In this document: positions 37,659 to 47,060 of the stretch, piece by piece
Position numbering within the stretch: position 1 is the first letter of the stretch
How the letters are laid out: every line of letters begins with the position of its first letter
Source: SAR86 cluster bacterium SAR86B
GTDB taxonomy: Bacteria; Pseudomonadota; Gammaproteobacteria; Magnimaribacterales; D2472
Length of the DNA: 64,000 bases
Assembly: GCA_905182885.1 (NCBI GenBank)
Contig: CAJJCW010000001.1
Coordinates: forward strand, 62,001 to 126,000
Reading direction: 5' to 3'
Made by a program: the position numbers and the translations under genes
The notes under the pieces: generated by a model
The model's database searches: none
Told to the model about the DNA's origin: nothing
The model's input: the letters and a program-made list of their open reading frames with translations, nothing else

Positions 37659-39275
37659 TTATTTCTCCATATAGTAATTATTATATTCGTCTCTCAATTC
37701 AAACTTCTGCAACTTGCCTGTTGCTCCATGAGGTAGTTCTTTTAAGAAAATAATCTCATCTGGTAGCCACCATTTTGCAACTCTTGAACCAAGGAACTCT
37801 AAAATACTATTTTTATCTACAGGCTCTCCAGTATTGGTAACAATGAATAGCATTGGTCTTTCATCCCACTTAGGATGAGGTAGTCCGACAACACATGCCT
37901 CGGTAACCTCAGGATGTCCTACAGCGGCATTTTCTAAATCAATTGAGCTAATCCATTCTCCACCAGATTTAATAACATCTTTAGCTCTATCTGTAATAGT
38001 CATATAACCATCTTTATCTAAGACTGAAATATCTCCAGTATCAAACCAGCCATCTTTATCAACGCAATCTTTTTCTGCTTTGAAATATCGTTTAAGAACC
38101 CATGGTCCTCTTACTAGTAAATGACCTTGCGACTCGCCATCATGAGGTAGTTCTGCACCTGAATCATCCACAACTTTCAGCTCAACCCCATACATTGGTC
38201 TGCCTTGCTTTAATTGAACTGCATACTTTTCCTCTTTACTCATTTTCTTCATTTCTGGTGTAAGAAAATTTGAGGTTCCCAAAGGACTCATTTCAGTCAT
38301 TCCCCAACCCTGGATTACATTCACGTCATGAGCTTCATCAAACTCTTGAAGCATAGAAAGGGAAAGTGCTGATCCGCCTATAACTGCATTTCGAACTGAT
38401 GTAAGAGTTTTATCATTATCTCTACAATAGTTAAGTAGTCCCATCCAAATAGTAGGAACGCCAAAGGCTAAAGTGACGCCTTCACTCTCTATAAGATCGT
38501 AAAGTGGTTCGCCCTCCATTTGTAGCCCTGGCATAACTAATTTTAAGCCAAACATTGGACCATAAAAAGGAATTCCCCAGGCTTGAACATGGAATAAGGG
38601 AACGACCATTAATATTGCCTCATCAGGGCTAACAGTTAACCCAATCAATGAAGCTTGTGCATGCAAAATATTTGATTTGTGCCCATAAAGAACTCCTTTA
38701 GGATCCCCTGTAGTTCCAGATGTATAACAGAGACCACATGCAGCATCATCTTCTAAAGTTGGCCATTGATAGTTTTCATCTCCATCTTTAATATATTCTT
38801 CATAGGAAATTGCATTTTTTAAGACGGTGTTTGGCATTTCAGATTCATCACAGAGAATAATATATTTTTCAACACATTTAAGTTGCTCTTCAAGACCTTC
38901 TAGCATTGGTATGAAAGGAGTCTCAACAAAAATAACTTTATCTTCTGCATGATTAATAATATATACAGCTTGATCAGGATGTAGCCTGAAATTTAAAGTA
39001 TGGATAACCGCACCCATTCCTGAGATTCCGTAATACATCTCCAAATGTCTATATGTATTTAAAGCTAGTGTTGCAATAATATCGCCGTTTTTATAACCGT
39101 CTTTTTCTAAAGCAGAAGCTAGCTTTCTAGATCTAATACAAACCTCTTCATAGTTCGTTCTATGAACCTCGCCTGATACCATTCTGCTAATAACTTCTTG
39201 AGTTGGATAAATGTTTTTAGCATGCTCAATAATGCTTGCAATATTTGGTGTCCACTTTTGCATATCTCCGATCAT
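37659..39275 (-). CDS. Acyl-CoA synthetase (AMP-forming, medium/long-chain type)
   Basis: ANL-superfamily enzyme that activates a carboxylic acid to its CoA thioester through an acyl-adenylate. The 538-residue protein has the AMP-binding signature [16 protein letters not shown] (from residue 184), [48 protein letters not shown] and the catalytic C-terminal Lys in [20 protein letters not shown] and the N-terminal [23 protein letters not shown] place it among FadD-like ligases of the group that also holds DmdB (methylmercaptopropionate-CoA ligase of DMSP breakdown); fatty acid or DMSP-derived substrates are both possible. AGGGG before the ATG and a clear promoter upstream support the start. Confidence 0.88.
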   Translation of the reverse strand: MIGDMQKWTPNIASIIEHAKNIYPTQEVISRMVSGEVHRTNYEEVCIRSRKLASALEKDGYKNGDIIATLALNTYRHLEMYYGISGMGAVIHTLNFRLHPDQAVYIINHAEDKVIFVETPFIPMLEGLEEQLKCVEKYIILCDESEMPNTVLKNAISYEEYIKDGDENYQWPTLEDDAACGLCYTSGTTGDPKGVLYGHKSNILHAQASLIGLTVSPDEAILMVVPLFHVQAWGIPFYGPMFGLKLVMPGLQMEGEPLYDLIESEGVTLAFGVPTIWMGLLNYCRDNDKTLTSVRNAVIGGSALSLSMLQEFDEAHDVNVIQGWGMTEMSPLGTSNFLTPEMKKMSKEEKYAVQLKQGRPMYGVELKVVDDSGAELPHDGESQGHLLVRGPWVLKRYFKAEKDCVDKDGWFDTGDISVLDKDGYMTITDRAKDVIKSGGEWISSIDLENAAVGHPEVTEACVVGLPHPKWDERPMLFIVTNTGEPVDKNSILEFLGSRVAKWWLPDEIIFLKELPHGATGKLQKFELRDEYNNYYMEK

Positions 39276-39305
39276 ATAAGTACCCCTAAAAAATGATTGA
39301 TATAA

Positions 39306-39335
39306 ATTATATAAGAAGGAACAATGAATTGTTAA
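39306..39335 (-). promoter_or_regulatory. Promoter of the acyl-CoA ligase/MaoC operon
   Basis: Minus-strand TTAACA (39335-39330), an 18-base spacer and a perfect TATAAT (39311-39306), with the ligase ATG 31 bases downstream of the -10 box. It lies in the 79-base gap with the divergent nitroreductase gene. Confidence 0.6.
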
Positions 39336-39354
39336 TAAAAATTATTAGGAAGCC

Positions 39355-40020
39355 ATGAGCATAAAAAAATTAATCACGTCTAGATACTCTGTAAGAAGTT
39401 TCATTGACAAAGAAGTGTCTTTGGAATTGATTAAGGAAATCCTTAAAACCGCAAACTCAGCTCCTTCTGGAGGCAATATTCAGCCATGGAAGATATATGT
39501 TGTTTCTAATAATTCTTATAAAGAACTAACGACTCAGGCTGTAAGTAATTTTGATAATGGAGTTCAGGAAGCAATAGATTATGAAATATATCCAAAACCT
39601 CTAGCTGATGAGTACAAAAAAAGAAGATCTGAATGTGCCTCTGATATGTATGAAGCTATATCCATTGAAAGGGATGATATAGATTCAAGAATGAAACAAA
39701 TTAGAGAAAATTTTAACTTCTTTGGAGCTCCTGTTGGCATGATAGTGACGATAGATAAAAGTTTTGCCCCTAATGGTTGGGGTCACGTTGGAATGTTTCT
39801 TCAGAATTTATGGCTTGCTGCAATTGAGGAAGGGTTAGGTGTTTGCCTTCAAGAATCTTGGTCTATTTATCCAAAAACAGTAAAGCAAGTTGTCAAACAT
39901 CCAGATAACGAAATGGTATGGTGTGGAATTGCCATAGGTTATCCGAACACTGAAGATCCAATTAATCAATATAGAACATCACGAGACAGCATAGATTCAT
40001 TCGCTACTTTTATTGATTAA
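39355..40020 (+). CDS. Nitroreductase-family FMN oxidoreductase
   Basis: FMN-dependent NAD(P)H oxidoreductase of the nitroreductase fold. The 221-residue protein starts with the FMN-binding ITSRYSVRSFIDKEVSLELIKEILKTANSAPSGGNIQPWKIYVV and continues with GWGHVGMFLQNLWLAAIEEGLGVCLQESW and WCGIAIGYPNTEDPINQYRTSR, as in the broad NfnB/YdjA-like group often annotated for nitro compounds or quinones. Physiological substrate unknown. AGGA lies seven bases before the ATG. It overlaps the frame of selO slightly. Confidence 0.88.
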   Translation: MSIKKLITSRYSVRSFIDKEVSLELIKEILKTANSAPSGGNIQPWKIYVVSNNSYKELTTQAVSNFDNGVQEAIDYEIYPKPLADEYKKRRSECASDMYEAISIERDDIDSRMKQIRENFNFFGAPVGMIVTIDKSFAPNGWGHVGMFLQNLWLAAIEEGLGVCLQESWSIYPKTVKQVVKHPDNEMVWCGIAIGYPNTEDPINQYRTSRDSIDSFATFID

Positions 40021-40021
40021 A

Positions 40022-41503
40022 ATGATTAAGAAAGCGACTACATTTGATTTTCAAAATACTTATGCTGATAATTTAAATGGCCTTTATAAAGAATGTATTG
40101 CAGATCCTGTGCCGTCGCCAAAAATGCTTTTATTTAACTATGGTCTTGCAGAAGAGTTAGAGCTCGATCCTTTTATTTTTAGTTCTGATTATGGATTGTC
40201 TATTTTTTCTGGTAATGAAATTCCAGAAGGATCCAACCCAATAGCTCAAGCATATGCAGGTCATCAGTTTGGTAATTTTAATCCACATTTAGGAGATGGC
40301 AGAGCTCTTTTACTTGGAGAGATTGTTGATATTCATAAGCAGTTAAAAGATATACAACTAAAAGGATCAGGTATTACGCCCTTTTCTCGAAGAGGGGATG
40401 GGAAATCAGCACTTGGGCCAGTTTTAAGAGAATACCTTATAAGCGAAAGTATGCATGCCATGGGAATACCAACAACTAGATCTTTGGCTGCAATAGATAG
40501 TGGTGAAAATGTCTTAAGAGAGTCTTCATTGCCAGGGGGAATTCTTACTCGAATTGCTTCAAGTCATATTCGCATAGGGACATTTGAGTATGCAAGTAAA
40601 CTAAAGGATAAGAACCAAATTAAAAAATTAGCTGATTATTCTATTGCAAGACATTATCCAGATACTGTAAAAGTAGAAAACTCTTACTTGGCATTCTTCG
40701 CTGGTATCTGCAACGAACAAGCCTCTTTAATTGCTAATTGGATGAGTGTTGGCTTTATTCATGGTGTTATGAATACAGATAATATGACCATCTCAGGAGA
40801 GACTATAGACTATGGTCCCTGCGCTTTTATGGATGAATATCATCCAGCAACTGTTTTTAGCTCTATTGATAAACAAGGAAGATATGCCTATGCAAATCAA
40901 CCTGCAATATTAACTTGGAATCTGACAAGGCTAGCTGAGACCTTGATTCCGCTTGTGCATGACGAAAAAGAAGAATCTATTAAGCTTCTTACGGAAGTCC
41001 TCCAACTGATTAAACCTGTTTATGAAAATTTTTGGTTAATGAATATGAGATCTAAAATAGGATTATCAAAAGAAGATCCAAAAGATTATGAATTAATTAA
41101 TAACTTTTTAGAAATCATGAAGGATGAGAAAATCGATTTTACTCTTGCCTTTCGAGTTTTATCAAAAGCTCTTACTGGGGATATGGCGATAGCTAGAAAT
41201 CTTTTTAATAATTCTAAAAAGTTTGATGTTTGGTTTATGCATTGGCAAGAGAGAGTTTCGCAAGAGAATGTTCCTGATGAGGATATAGTTAATGCAATGA
41301 ATAAGATTAATCCTATCTACATACCCAGAAACCATAAAGTCGAAGAAGCACTTTTTTCAGCCGTTCATAAAAATGACATGGAGCCATTTTCAAATTTACT
41401 TTCTGTTTTGATGAATCCATATGAAGAAAATGAAGGGAATGAATCTTATGCGCTACCTTCACCTAATCCTGAAATACCATTTAAAACATTTTGTGGAACT
41501 TAA
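40022..41503 (+). CDS. selO: Protein adenylyltransferase SelO (YdiU, UPF0061)
   Basis: Pseudokinase-fold enzyme that transfers AMP to Ser/Thr/Tyr of target proteins, linked to redox stress in E. coli. The 493-residue protein (ATG at 40022; an upstream TTG is less likely) has AQAYAGHQFGNFNPHLGDGRALLLGEI, then IQLKGSGITPFSRRGDGKSALGPVLREYLISESMHAMGIPTTRSLA, and FIHGVMNTDNMTISGETIDYGPCAFMD with the HGVMNTDN metal-binding loop. All are SelO signatures and length matches. The 3' end is three bases from the convergent GH84-like gene. Confidence 0.95.
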   Translation: MIKKATTFDFQNTYADNLNGLYKECIADPVPSPKMLLFNYGLAEELELDPFIFSSDYGLSIFSGNEIPEGSNPIAQAYAGHQFGNFNPHLGDGRALLLGEIVDIHKQLKDIQLKGSGITPFSRRGDGKSALGPVLREYLISESMHAMGIPTTRSLAAIDSGENVLRESSLPGGILTRIASSHIRIGTFEYASKLKDKNQIKKLADYSIARHYPDTVKVENSYLAFFAGICNEQASLIANWMSVGFIHGVMNTDNMTISGETIDYGPCAFMDEYHPATVFSSIDKQGRYAYANQPAILTWNLTRLAETLIPLVHDEKEESIKLLTEVLQLIKPVYENFWLMNMRSKIGLSKEDPKDYELINNFLEIMKDEKIDFTLAFRVLSKALTGDMAIARNLFNNSKKFDVWFMHWQERVSQENVPDEDIVNAMNKINPIYIPRNHKVEEALFSAVHKNDMEPFSNLLSVLMNPYEENEGNESYALPSPNPEIPFKTFCGT

Positions 41504-41506
41504 ACC

Positions 41507-42541
41507 TTAAGAAATATTAAATCTTTTCAAGAGAATATCCTCAGATACCCCATCTTCAATCATCCTTCTTAATAAATGCATATATGGATATAGCTCTGAT
41601 TTAAGATTGCCATGCCAGTTCCAAAGATAGCTTTCAAGTATTTTTAATTCCTTTTCATCCAGGTCTAGAGAAGCATTAAATTTAAATAGCCTAGCTATAG
41701 CAATAAAATTTTCTGGCAAATCTGATTCTTTTAGAATTTCATCAAACGATTTAGGATGATTATTTAAGCTATTACTAAAAGTGGATATAGCAATTTTATC
41801 TGCCTCTACAAGGCCCATTGGATTAATCAAAATCCCTTCAAGTGAGCTTAAGTCTGTATTGTCTATAGAGTAGAAATCATCAATTACAACTTTTGGAGTG
41901 CAATAATCATTGGCATAAAAGTTGTCCCATATTATTAGAGGATGTTTTAATTTTTCTTTCCATAAAGATATATCTTCATTCAAGTAGTTGCTGGAAACTA
42001 CTTTATCCCCTGTCCAAAAAATAGGTATATCACAGTTCAAGGATGCAGCTAAATTTTCTAGATACGCACTTTCATTGAAATTAGGTTTTGAAAGTTGATT
42101 GCAGTACTCTGAAGGCACGCAATAAAAACTAACACCAGAAAACTTATTCAAGCATTTGTTCAAAATATTTGCATGCACTTGGCCAGACTGATCTTCAAAT
42201 AAATCATCAAAAAGAATTGCGACATTGTTAATACCCAAGCTAGTAATTGTATTTATCTTTAAAAATAAATCATCTAATGAGTCGTTGAAATCTAATCCTG
42301 GCGATATCCCAAAAATTATATTAATACCATTTTTGTCAGAGACATTGATGAAATTTGAAAATAAGTCTAGCCAATTCTGGGAATACGGTTTTTTCCACTC
42401 TGATCTATGATGAGGATCTTCTTTTGGACAATAAAAGTATGTATTTAAGTTATTTTGAGAAAGATGGCCTATGATCTCAATTCTTTCATCCCAAGATAAA
42501 AGTTTTCCGTAGTATCCCTCTATGTAACCTGTGTATTTCAT
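41507..42541 (-). CDS. GH84-like beta-N-acetylglucosaminidase (O-GlcNAcase fold)
   Basis: The 344-residue protein resembles the catalytic barrel of glycoside hydrolase family 84 (hyaluronidase/O-GlcNAcase). Seen blocks: GYIEGYYGKLLSWDERIEII at the start (family GF.EGFYG.pWs...R), YFYCPKEDPHHRSEWKKPY, IIFGISPGLDF, the catalytic Asp pair in ILFDDLFED (Asp112-Asp113), FWTGDKVVSS and IWDNFYANDYC (IWDNxxVND pattern). No signal peptide is visible, so it appears cytoplasmic, where it could act on recycled cell-wall or imported GlcNAc conjugates rather than extracellular polymer. Substrate is inference. It is followed by no partner; prmC lies four bases upstream on the same strand. Confidence 0.85.
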   Translation of the reverse strand: MKYTGYIEGYYGKLLSWDERIEIIGHLSQNNLNTYFYCPKEDPHHRSEWKKPYSQNWLDLFSNFINVSDKNGINIIFGISPGLDFNDSLDDLFLKINTITSLGINNVAILFDDLFEDQSGQVHANILNKCLNKFSGVSFYCVPSEYCNQLSKPNFNESAYLENLAASLNCDIPIFWTGDKVVSSNYLNEDISLWKEKLKHPLIIWDNFYANDYCTPKVVIDDFYSIDNTDLSSLEGILINPMGLVEADKIAISTFSNSLNNHPKSFDEILKESDLPENFIAIARLFKFNASLDLDEKELKILESYLWNWHGNLKSELYPYMHLLRRMIEDGVSEDILLKRFNIS

Positions 42542-42545
42542 CTTT

Positions 42546-43373
42546 TTAAATTATACCCTTAGTTATTCTTAGGTGTGATTGATGATCTTTAAATGACTCA
42601 ATGTTATTAAAACCATTTTCTCTCATAATGTCTGACACGTCACTCGCCTGTTGGTAACCATGCTCAAAGATCAGCATCCCACCCTTTTCAAGTTTTAAAG
42701 AAGCTTGGTTAGAAATAACCTTAAAGTCTCCTAAGCCTCCTTCAGAGGCAACTAAGGCTGAGATCGGTTCATGTATTAAGTCCCTTAAATGCTTGTCCTC
42801 TGAGTCGACATAGGGCGGATTACTGACAATAATGTCAATTGATCCATCTTTTATCGATGATAACCAGTCAGAATGAATCAAAGAGAAATTATTTAACTCA
42901 AAATAATTTTTATTAGCATTGGCAACCTCAATAGATTTAGCGGAATAATCAAGGCCATAGACTTGAATGCTTGGATTATGGATAGCTATAGAAATCCCAA
43001 TACAACCCGATCCAGTACCTGCATCTAAAATTTTTATATCATTTAAAAAATTTAAATTATTTATGTAATCTACAAGAAGCTCAGTCTCAGGCCTTGGAAT
43101 AAGAACTCTTTCATCTACAAGAAACTCATTCCCATAAAAAAAAGATTTTTTTAAAATATAGTCTAAAGGTATCCCATTTTTTTTATGACTAATGAATTCT
43201 TCTATAGCCTTTTGCTCTTCATTAGATAGAAGATAATCTTTATCTATATAAATACGAGTATCTTTAAGATTTAAACCTTCTTTTAAATAAAAAATAAACT
43301 CTTTTGATATCTCCTGATCGTTGGGCCAGATATCAGCAACTTTATTTTTATAAAAATTAAGGTTAGAGCTCAA
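42546..43373 (-). CDS. prmC: Peptide chain release factor N5-glutamine methyltransferase PrmC
   Basis: Methylates the Gln of the GGQ motif of release factors RF1 and RF2. The 275-residue protein has the N-terminal helical domain, LIPRPETELL (92-101), the SAM-binding ILDAGTGSGCIGISIA (115-130) and the catalytic NPPY (185-188). It abuts prfA, its substrate's gene, in the standard hemA-prfA-prmC order. Confidence 0.97.
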   Translation of the reverse strand: MSSNLNFYKNKVADIWPNDQEISKEFIFYLKEGLNLKDTRIYIDKDYLLSNEEQKAIEEFISHKKNGIPLDYILKKSFFYGNEFLVDERVLIPRPETELLVDYINNLNFLNDIKILDAGTGSGCIGISIAIHNPSIQVYGLDYSAKSIEVANANKNYFELNNFSLIHSDWLSSIKDGSIDIIVSNPPYVDSEDKHLRDLIHEPISALVASEGGLGDFKVISNQASLKLEKGGMLIFEHGYQQASDVSDIMRENGFNNIESFKDHQSHLRITKGII

Positions 43374-44459
43374 TTATTCTGATTCAAGTTGAGATAACAT
43401 TGCTAATTGATTCTCAGCTATAAGTGCATCGCATATGGTTTTTATATCTCCATCCATAATTTGATCTAAATTATGTTGGGTTAGCTTAATTCTGTGGTCT
43501 GTCATTCTTCCCTGAGGAAAGTTATAGGTTCTAATTTTCTCACTTCTATCTCCTGTTCCAACTAAAATTTTTCGCTCACTAGCAATGCTCTCTTGCTGAC
43601 TTTCCACTTCTTGCTGCTTTAGCTTTGCCGCAAGCAACGATAATGCCTTCTCTTTATTTTTATGTTGGGATCTTCCATCCTGACACTCAACCACTAAACC
43701 AGATGGGATATGAGTTAACCTTACAGCCGAATCAGTCTTGTTCACGTGCTGGCCACCTGCTCCAGATGCTCTATATGTATCAACTCTTAAATCATTTTTA
43801 TCTATAGCGATATCCTGAACTTCTTTGACCTCAGGCAGAACTGCCACTGTACATGTCGATGTATGAATTCTTCCTTGTGACTCTGTCTCAGGAACCCTTT
43901 GAACTCTATGAACCCCTGACTCAAATTTTAAAACTTTAAAAACACTCTTTCCTTCCAATTGAGCAACAACCTCTTTCAAGCCTCCCTGCTCTGCTTGCTT
44001 GATATCAATTACATCGATATTCCAGCCTTCTCTTTCTGCAAGTCTTGAATACATTCTAAAAAGATCTCCTGCAAAAATCCCTGCCTCATCCCCACCAGCT
44101 CCAGCTCTAATTTCCAAGAAAGCAGATCCATCATCTGCAGTATCTTTTGGAAGAAGCATCACTTTTAATTCCTGCTCTAATAAATCTGGCTTATTAAGCG
44201 ATTCCTTTAACTCTTCTTCAGCCAGACTGATTAGATCCTCATCCCCTGATTCAATAATTTCATTAGCATCATTGATAGCATCAACTACAACTTTATATTC
44301 TTTAAATTTATCAACAATAGGTTTTAAATCTGCAAATTCTTTATTTAACAGAGTGTAATTTTCCATATCCTTGATTGTTTCTGAATTAATTAACAACTCC
44401 TCTATTTCATCTAATCTAATCTGCAGCTTGCCTAGTTTTGCCAACATTGATTCATGCAT
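43374..44459 (-). CDS. prfA: Peptide chain release factor 1
   Basis: RF1 terminates translation at UAA and UAG. The 361-residue protein has the catalytic GGQ at 235-237 (RASGAGGQHVNKTDSAVRL) and the codon-recognition motif PET at 190-192 (PxT class, PAT in E. coli), identifying RF1 rather than RF2. EIRAGAGGDEAGIFAGDLFRMY is also typical. It overlaps hemA by eight bases. Confidence 0.98.
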   Translation of the reverse strand: MHESMLAKLGKLQIRLDEIEELLINSETIKDMENYTLLNKEFADLKPIVDKFKEYKVVVDAINDANEIIESGDEDLISLAEEELKESLNKPDLLEQELKVMLLPKDTADDGSAFLEIRAGAGGDEAGIFAGDLFRMYSRLAEREGWNIDVIDIKQAEQGGLKEVVAQLEGKSVFKVLKFESGVHRVQRVPETESQGRIHTSTCTVAVLPEVKEVQDIAIDKNDLRVDTYRASGAGGQHVNKTDSAVRLTHIPSGLVVECQDGRSQHKNKEKALSLLAAKLKQQEVESQQESIASERKILVGTGDRSEKIRTYNFPQGRMTDHRIKLTQHNLDQIMDGDIKTICDALIAENQLAMLSQLESE

Positions 44460-45682
44460 TATCTATATACCTTTTAAACATAGATTCGATAACATGAGGC
44501 TCTAAGCTCTCTAGTTCAGCAATTCTAGTTATTTTATTATTCTCTGATTTGATAGTAGCTAAGTTAGTAATCATCTGCTTTAAATCCTCGGCTTTCTTAA
44601 ATCTGCTTATCTCTTCCTTAGATAACGAATCTAAAAATTCTTCTAAATGTTTGTTTATATTGTCTTTAAGAAACTTTTTATCAAGCTCTCTTATTGCTGC
44701 TTGAGATTCAATAACTATCATATTTAAAGCTTTTTCAGCTTCAATAGATCTTTGGCCAAAATTATCTTGGGTAATTTTTTCAATATCATCAATAGAAAAA
44801 AGATAAGCTTGTTCAATATTTTTTATTTCTTCTTCTATGTTTCTTGGAACTGACAGATCTATTAGAAGCATCGGTTTATTTTTTCTAAGCTTTAAGGCAT
44901 TCTCTACAGCGCCCTTTCCAATTAAAGGAAGGTCTGTTATTGCTGAGGCTATGACAATATCAGCCACCTCCAATTCGTCGTGAAGTTTTTCCAACGAGGT
45001 AGGCATTATTTTGTATTCATCAGAGATAACTATTTCTCTAATATTTCTATTTACCGCTCTTATATTCTCAATTCCATTTTTAAATAGATTTTTAATAACA
45101 GGCATGTGCAAGCGATCCAGCTCCTACTATAAGGATGTTCTGATCCTCTGGTTTCTCAAAAATATTCTTAACTAAATTAAATGACAAGCCGCTTACAGAT
45201 AGTGGGTTTAAACCAATTTTAGTTTTAGTCCTTACTTTTTTTACTATCTCAATTACCTTATCTGAATAAGCTAGAAGTCTTGGTTTGATAATTTTTAAGT
45301 CTTGGGCGCTCTTAATTGCTTTTTTAAATTGTCCAAATATCTCCTGTTCTCCTAGAACTTGTGAGTCAATTCCTGATGCAACTTTACTCATGTGGATAAA
45401 GGCATCTTGGTCAAATAGAAAATAGAATTTTTTATCATCAATATTAATGTCCAAGCATTCTCTAGTTTCTCTTAAAACAGTTTTTGCAATACCAGGATCG
45501 CCAAGAATATAAATCTCTGTTCTATTGCATGTGGATATTCCAAAAAAGGAATCAATTTTGCTCCCAAGCCTTTCTTTTAAAAAAGAATCCAATAAAACTT
45601 GGTTAGAGTCATTTATAATAAATTGCTCTCTTTCAGAAACATTGGAAGTTTTATGATTTATGCCAAATAACTGTAATTCCAT
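44452..45682 (-). CDS. hemA: Glutamyl-tRNA reductase HemA (frameshifted as sequenced)
   Basis: Reduces Glu-tRNA to glutamate-1-semialdehyde, the first step of tetrapyrrole synthesis. From 45682 the frame reads MELQLFGINHKTSNVSERE, STCNRTEIYI (catalytic Cys), VASGIDSQVLGEQEIFGQFK and ILIVGAGSLA, then stops after ACY. The rest of the NADPH domain and the dimerisation helices continue in the next frame (MPVIKNLFKNGIENIRAVNRN, LPLIGKGAVENALK, PMLLIDLSVPRNIEEE). One extra base near 45106 (GCA-C-ATG) explains this; spacing to the next block then matches E. coli exactly. Corrected length is 409 residues (E. coli 418). The start overlaps the divergent lolB start by 23 bases. Confidence 0.94.
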
Positions 45683-46148
45683 TTTTAATAAATTTTTTGT
45701 ATTACTTTTAAGTGGTTTATTATATTCATGTGCAAGTATTTACCCTACTAGTGGTTCAATAAATGAGTACCGTGGCAAAATTATGATTAGTTCAGAAAAT
45801 TACCAAAATAATTCATTTAACCTCAGAGTAACATCTAATGAGAGTGTAACAATTATACAGGTTAACAAAGCCTTTATTGGAAATGTAGCAAATATTGAGT
45901 TGAATGCTAATAAAAAGGCTGTCAGCAGTTATAAAATTAAAAGTAACTTTCTTGAAGAAGCCTTAATTAATCATGGGCCATATTTTCAAGAAACTATATT
46001 TGAGTGCCTTTCAGGCAATCATGATCCAATTAAAAAATTAATTGGGCCAAAAGAACTCTATATTAACTGTTTCAGAAAAGGAAATAAGACAACTTTTAAT
46101 ATTAAATATAAGAATTATGAAGTAAAAAGTTTTCTTGAAAGTGCATGA
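45660..46148 (+). CDS. lolB: Outer-membrane lipoprotein insertion factor LolB
   Basis: LolB receives lipoproteins from LolA and inserts them in the outer membrane. The 162-residue product has a lipoprotein signal with lipobox LLYSC at residues 20-24 and a beta-rich body (YRGKIMISSENYQNNSFNLRVTSNESVTIIQV). It is shorter and more divergent than E. coli LolB (207), so the call leans on its place directly before ispE with a four-base overlap. No other usable start codon lies before the lipobox, so its 5' end really overlaps divergent hemA. Confidence 0.83.
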   Translation: MPNNCNSIFNKFFVLLLSGLLYSCASIYPTSGSINEYRGKIMISSENYQNNSFNLRVTSNESVTIIQVNKAFIGNVANIELNANKKAVSSYKIKSNFLEEALINHGPYFQETIFECLSGNHDPIKKLIGPKELYINCFRKGNKTTFNIKYKNYEVKSFLESA

Positions 46149-46903
46149 AAGATATAGCTATTAAATCTCCTGCAAAAATTAATCTCTATTTAAAGATACT
46201 AGGTAGACTTTCCAATGGCTACCATGAGCTAGATACATCTTTTCAACTTATTGATTTAAGTGATGACTTGGTTTTTAGCGATTGCTCAGGCCATATCTCT
46301 GTTAGTTGTGATGGAGCATCAATAGCACAAGAAAATAATATTATTTTTAAAGCGGCTAAAGCCATGCAGAGCATTGTGAATAATGAGCGTGGTATAAGTA
46401 TTAACGTTAAGAAAAATATTCCTATAGGGGCTGGATTGGGAGGCGGAAGCTCAAATGCAGCTACAACAATACTGGTCCTTAATAAGATTTGGAATATGAA
46501 TTTAGATGAAAAAGAGATGGTTGATATAGGTAGGACAATGGGCGCAGATGTTCCATTCTTTATTAAAGGTAAAAATGCCTTCGCTGGGGGTATTGGAGAT
46601 ATTTTTGATCCAAGAGACTCAATATCAGAAAAAGTTGTGATTATTGACCCTATGATTTTCAATTCATCAAAAGAAATGTTTGATGAGTATGATAGTTGGA
46701 AGATAGGTAATACTGATGCTCTAATTTCTGAACAAAATTCATTCTGGAATGTATTTATTGAGAAAAACAAGTCAATTAAAGAATTCTATCAAAAGAATAT
46801 TAAAAAACATGAAATATGCCTTTCTGGAAGCGGATCTTCAATGTTTATAAAATATACCAGTGATAGTGAAATGAGAAAAATTTTGAAAATAATTCCGTCC
46901 TAA
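46145..46903 (+). CDS. ispE: 4-diphosphocytidyl-2-C-methyl-D-erythritol kinase IspE
   Basis: GHMP kinase of the MEP isoprenoid pathway. The 252-residue protein starts SPAKINLYLKILGRLSNGYHELDTSFQLIDL, has the ATP loop IPIGAGLGGGSSNAATTI at about residues 93-110, DVPFFIKGKNAFAGGIGD and the C-terminal CLSGSGSSMFI. It is about 30 residues shorter than E. coli IspE, mostly at the C-terminal end. It overlaps lolB and is followed by tRNA-Gln and prs. Confidence 0.96.
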   Translation: MKDIAIKSPAKINLYLKILGRLSNGYHELDTSFQLIDLSDDLVFSDCSGHISVSCDGASIAQENNIIFKAAKAMQSIVNNERGISINVKKNIPIGAGLGGGSSNAATTILVLNKIWNMNLDEKEMVDIGRTMGADVPFFIKGKNAFAGGIGDIFDPRDSISEKVVIIDPMIFNSSKEMFDEYDSWKIGNTDALISEQNSFWNVFIEKNKSIKEFYQKNIKKHEICLSGSGSSMFIKYTSDSEMRKILKIIPS

Positions 46904-46963
46904 GTGGAGATTCTTTTTAGCTAAACCATTACAATATTCGCGTTTGAAGAGTTTGGACAACTT

Positions 46964-47038
46964 TGGGGTGTAGCCAAGCGGTAAGGCAACTGGTTTTGAT
47001 CCAGTCATGCGTAGGTTCGAATCCTTCCACCCCAACCA
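46964..47038 (+). tRNA. tRNA-Gln (UUG)
   Basis: Complete cloverleaf: acceptor arms TGGGGTG (46964-46970) and CACCCCA (47028-47034), D-loop AGCCAAGCGGTAAGGC, anticodon loop TTTTGAT with anticodon TTG, T-arm GGTTCGAATCC, discriminator A and encoded CCA. The U1-A72 pair is present. A TACAAT box lies at 46930-46935. The tRNA between ispE and prs is a conserved arrangement in Pseudomonas-like genomes. Confidence 0.98.
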
Positions 47039-47060
47039 TATTAGAGAGGATCTAATATCA

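Noticed and set aside
47007-47060. Longer prs frame starting inside tRNA-Gln
   Set aside because: The sequence belongs to the tRNA; the ATG at 47061 with AGAGGA matches Prs starts.
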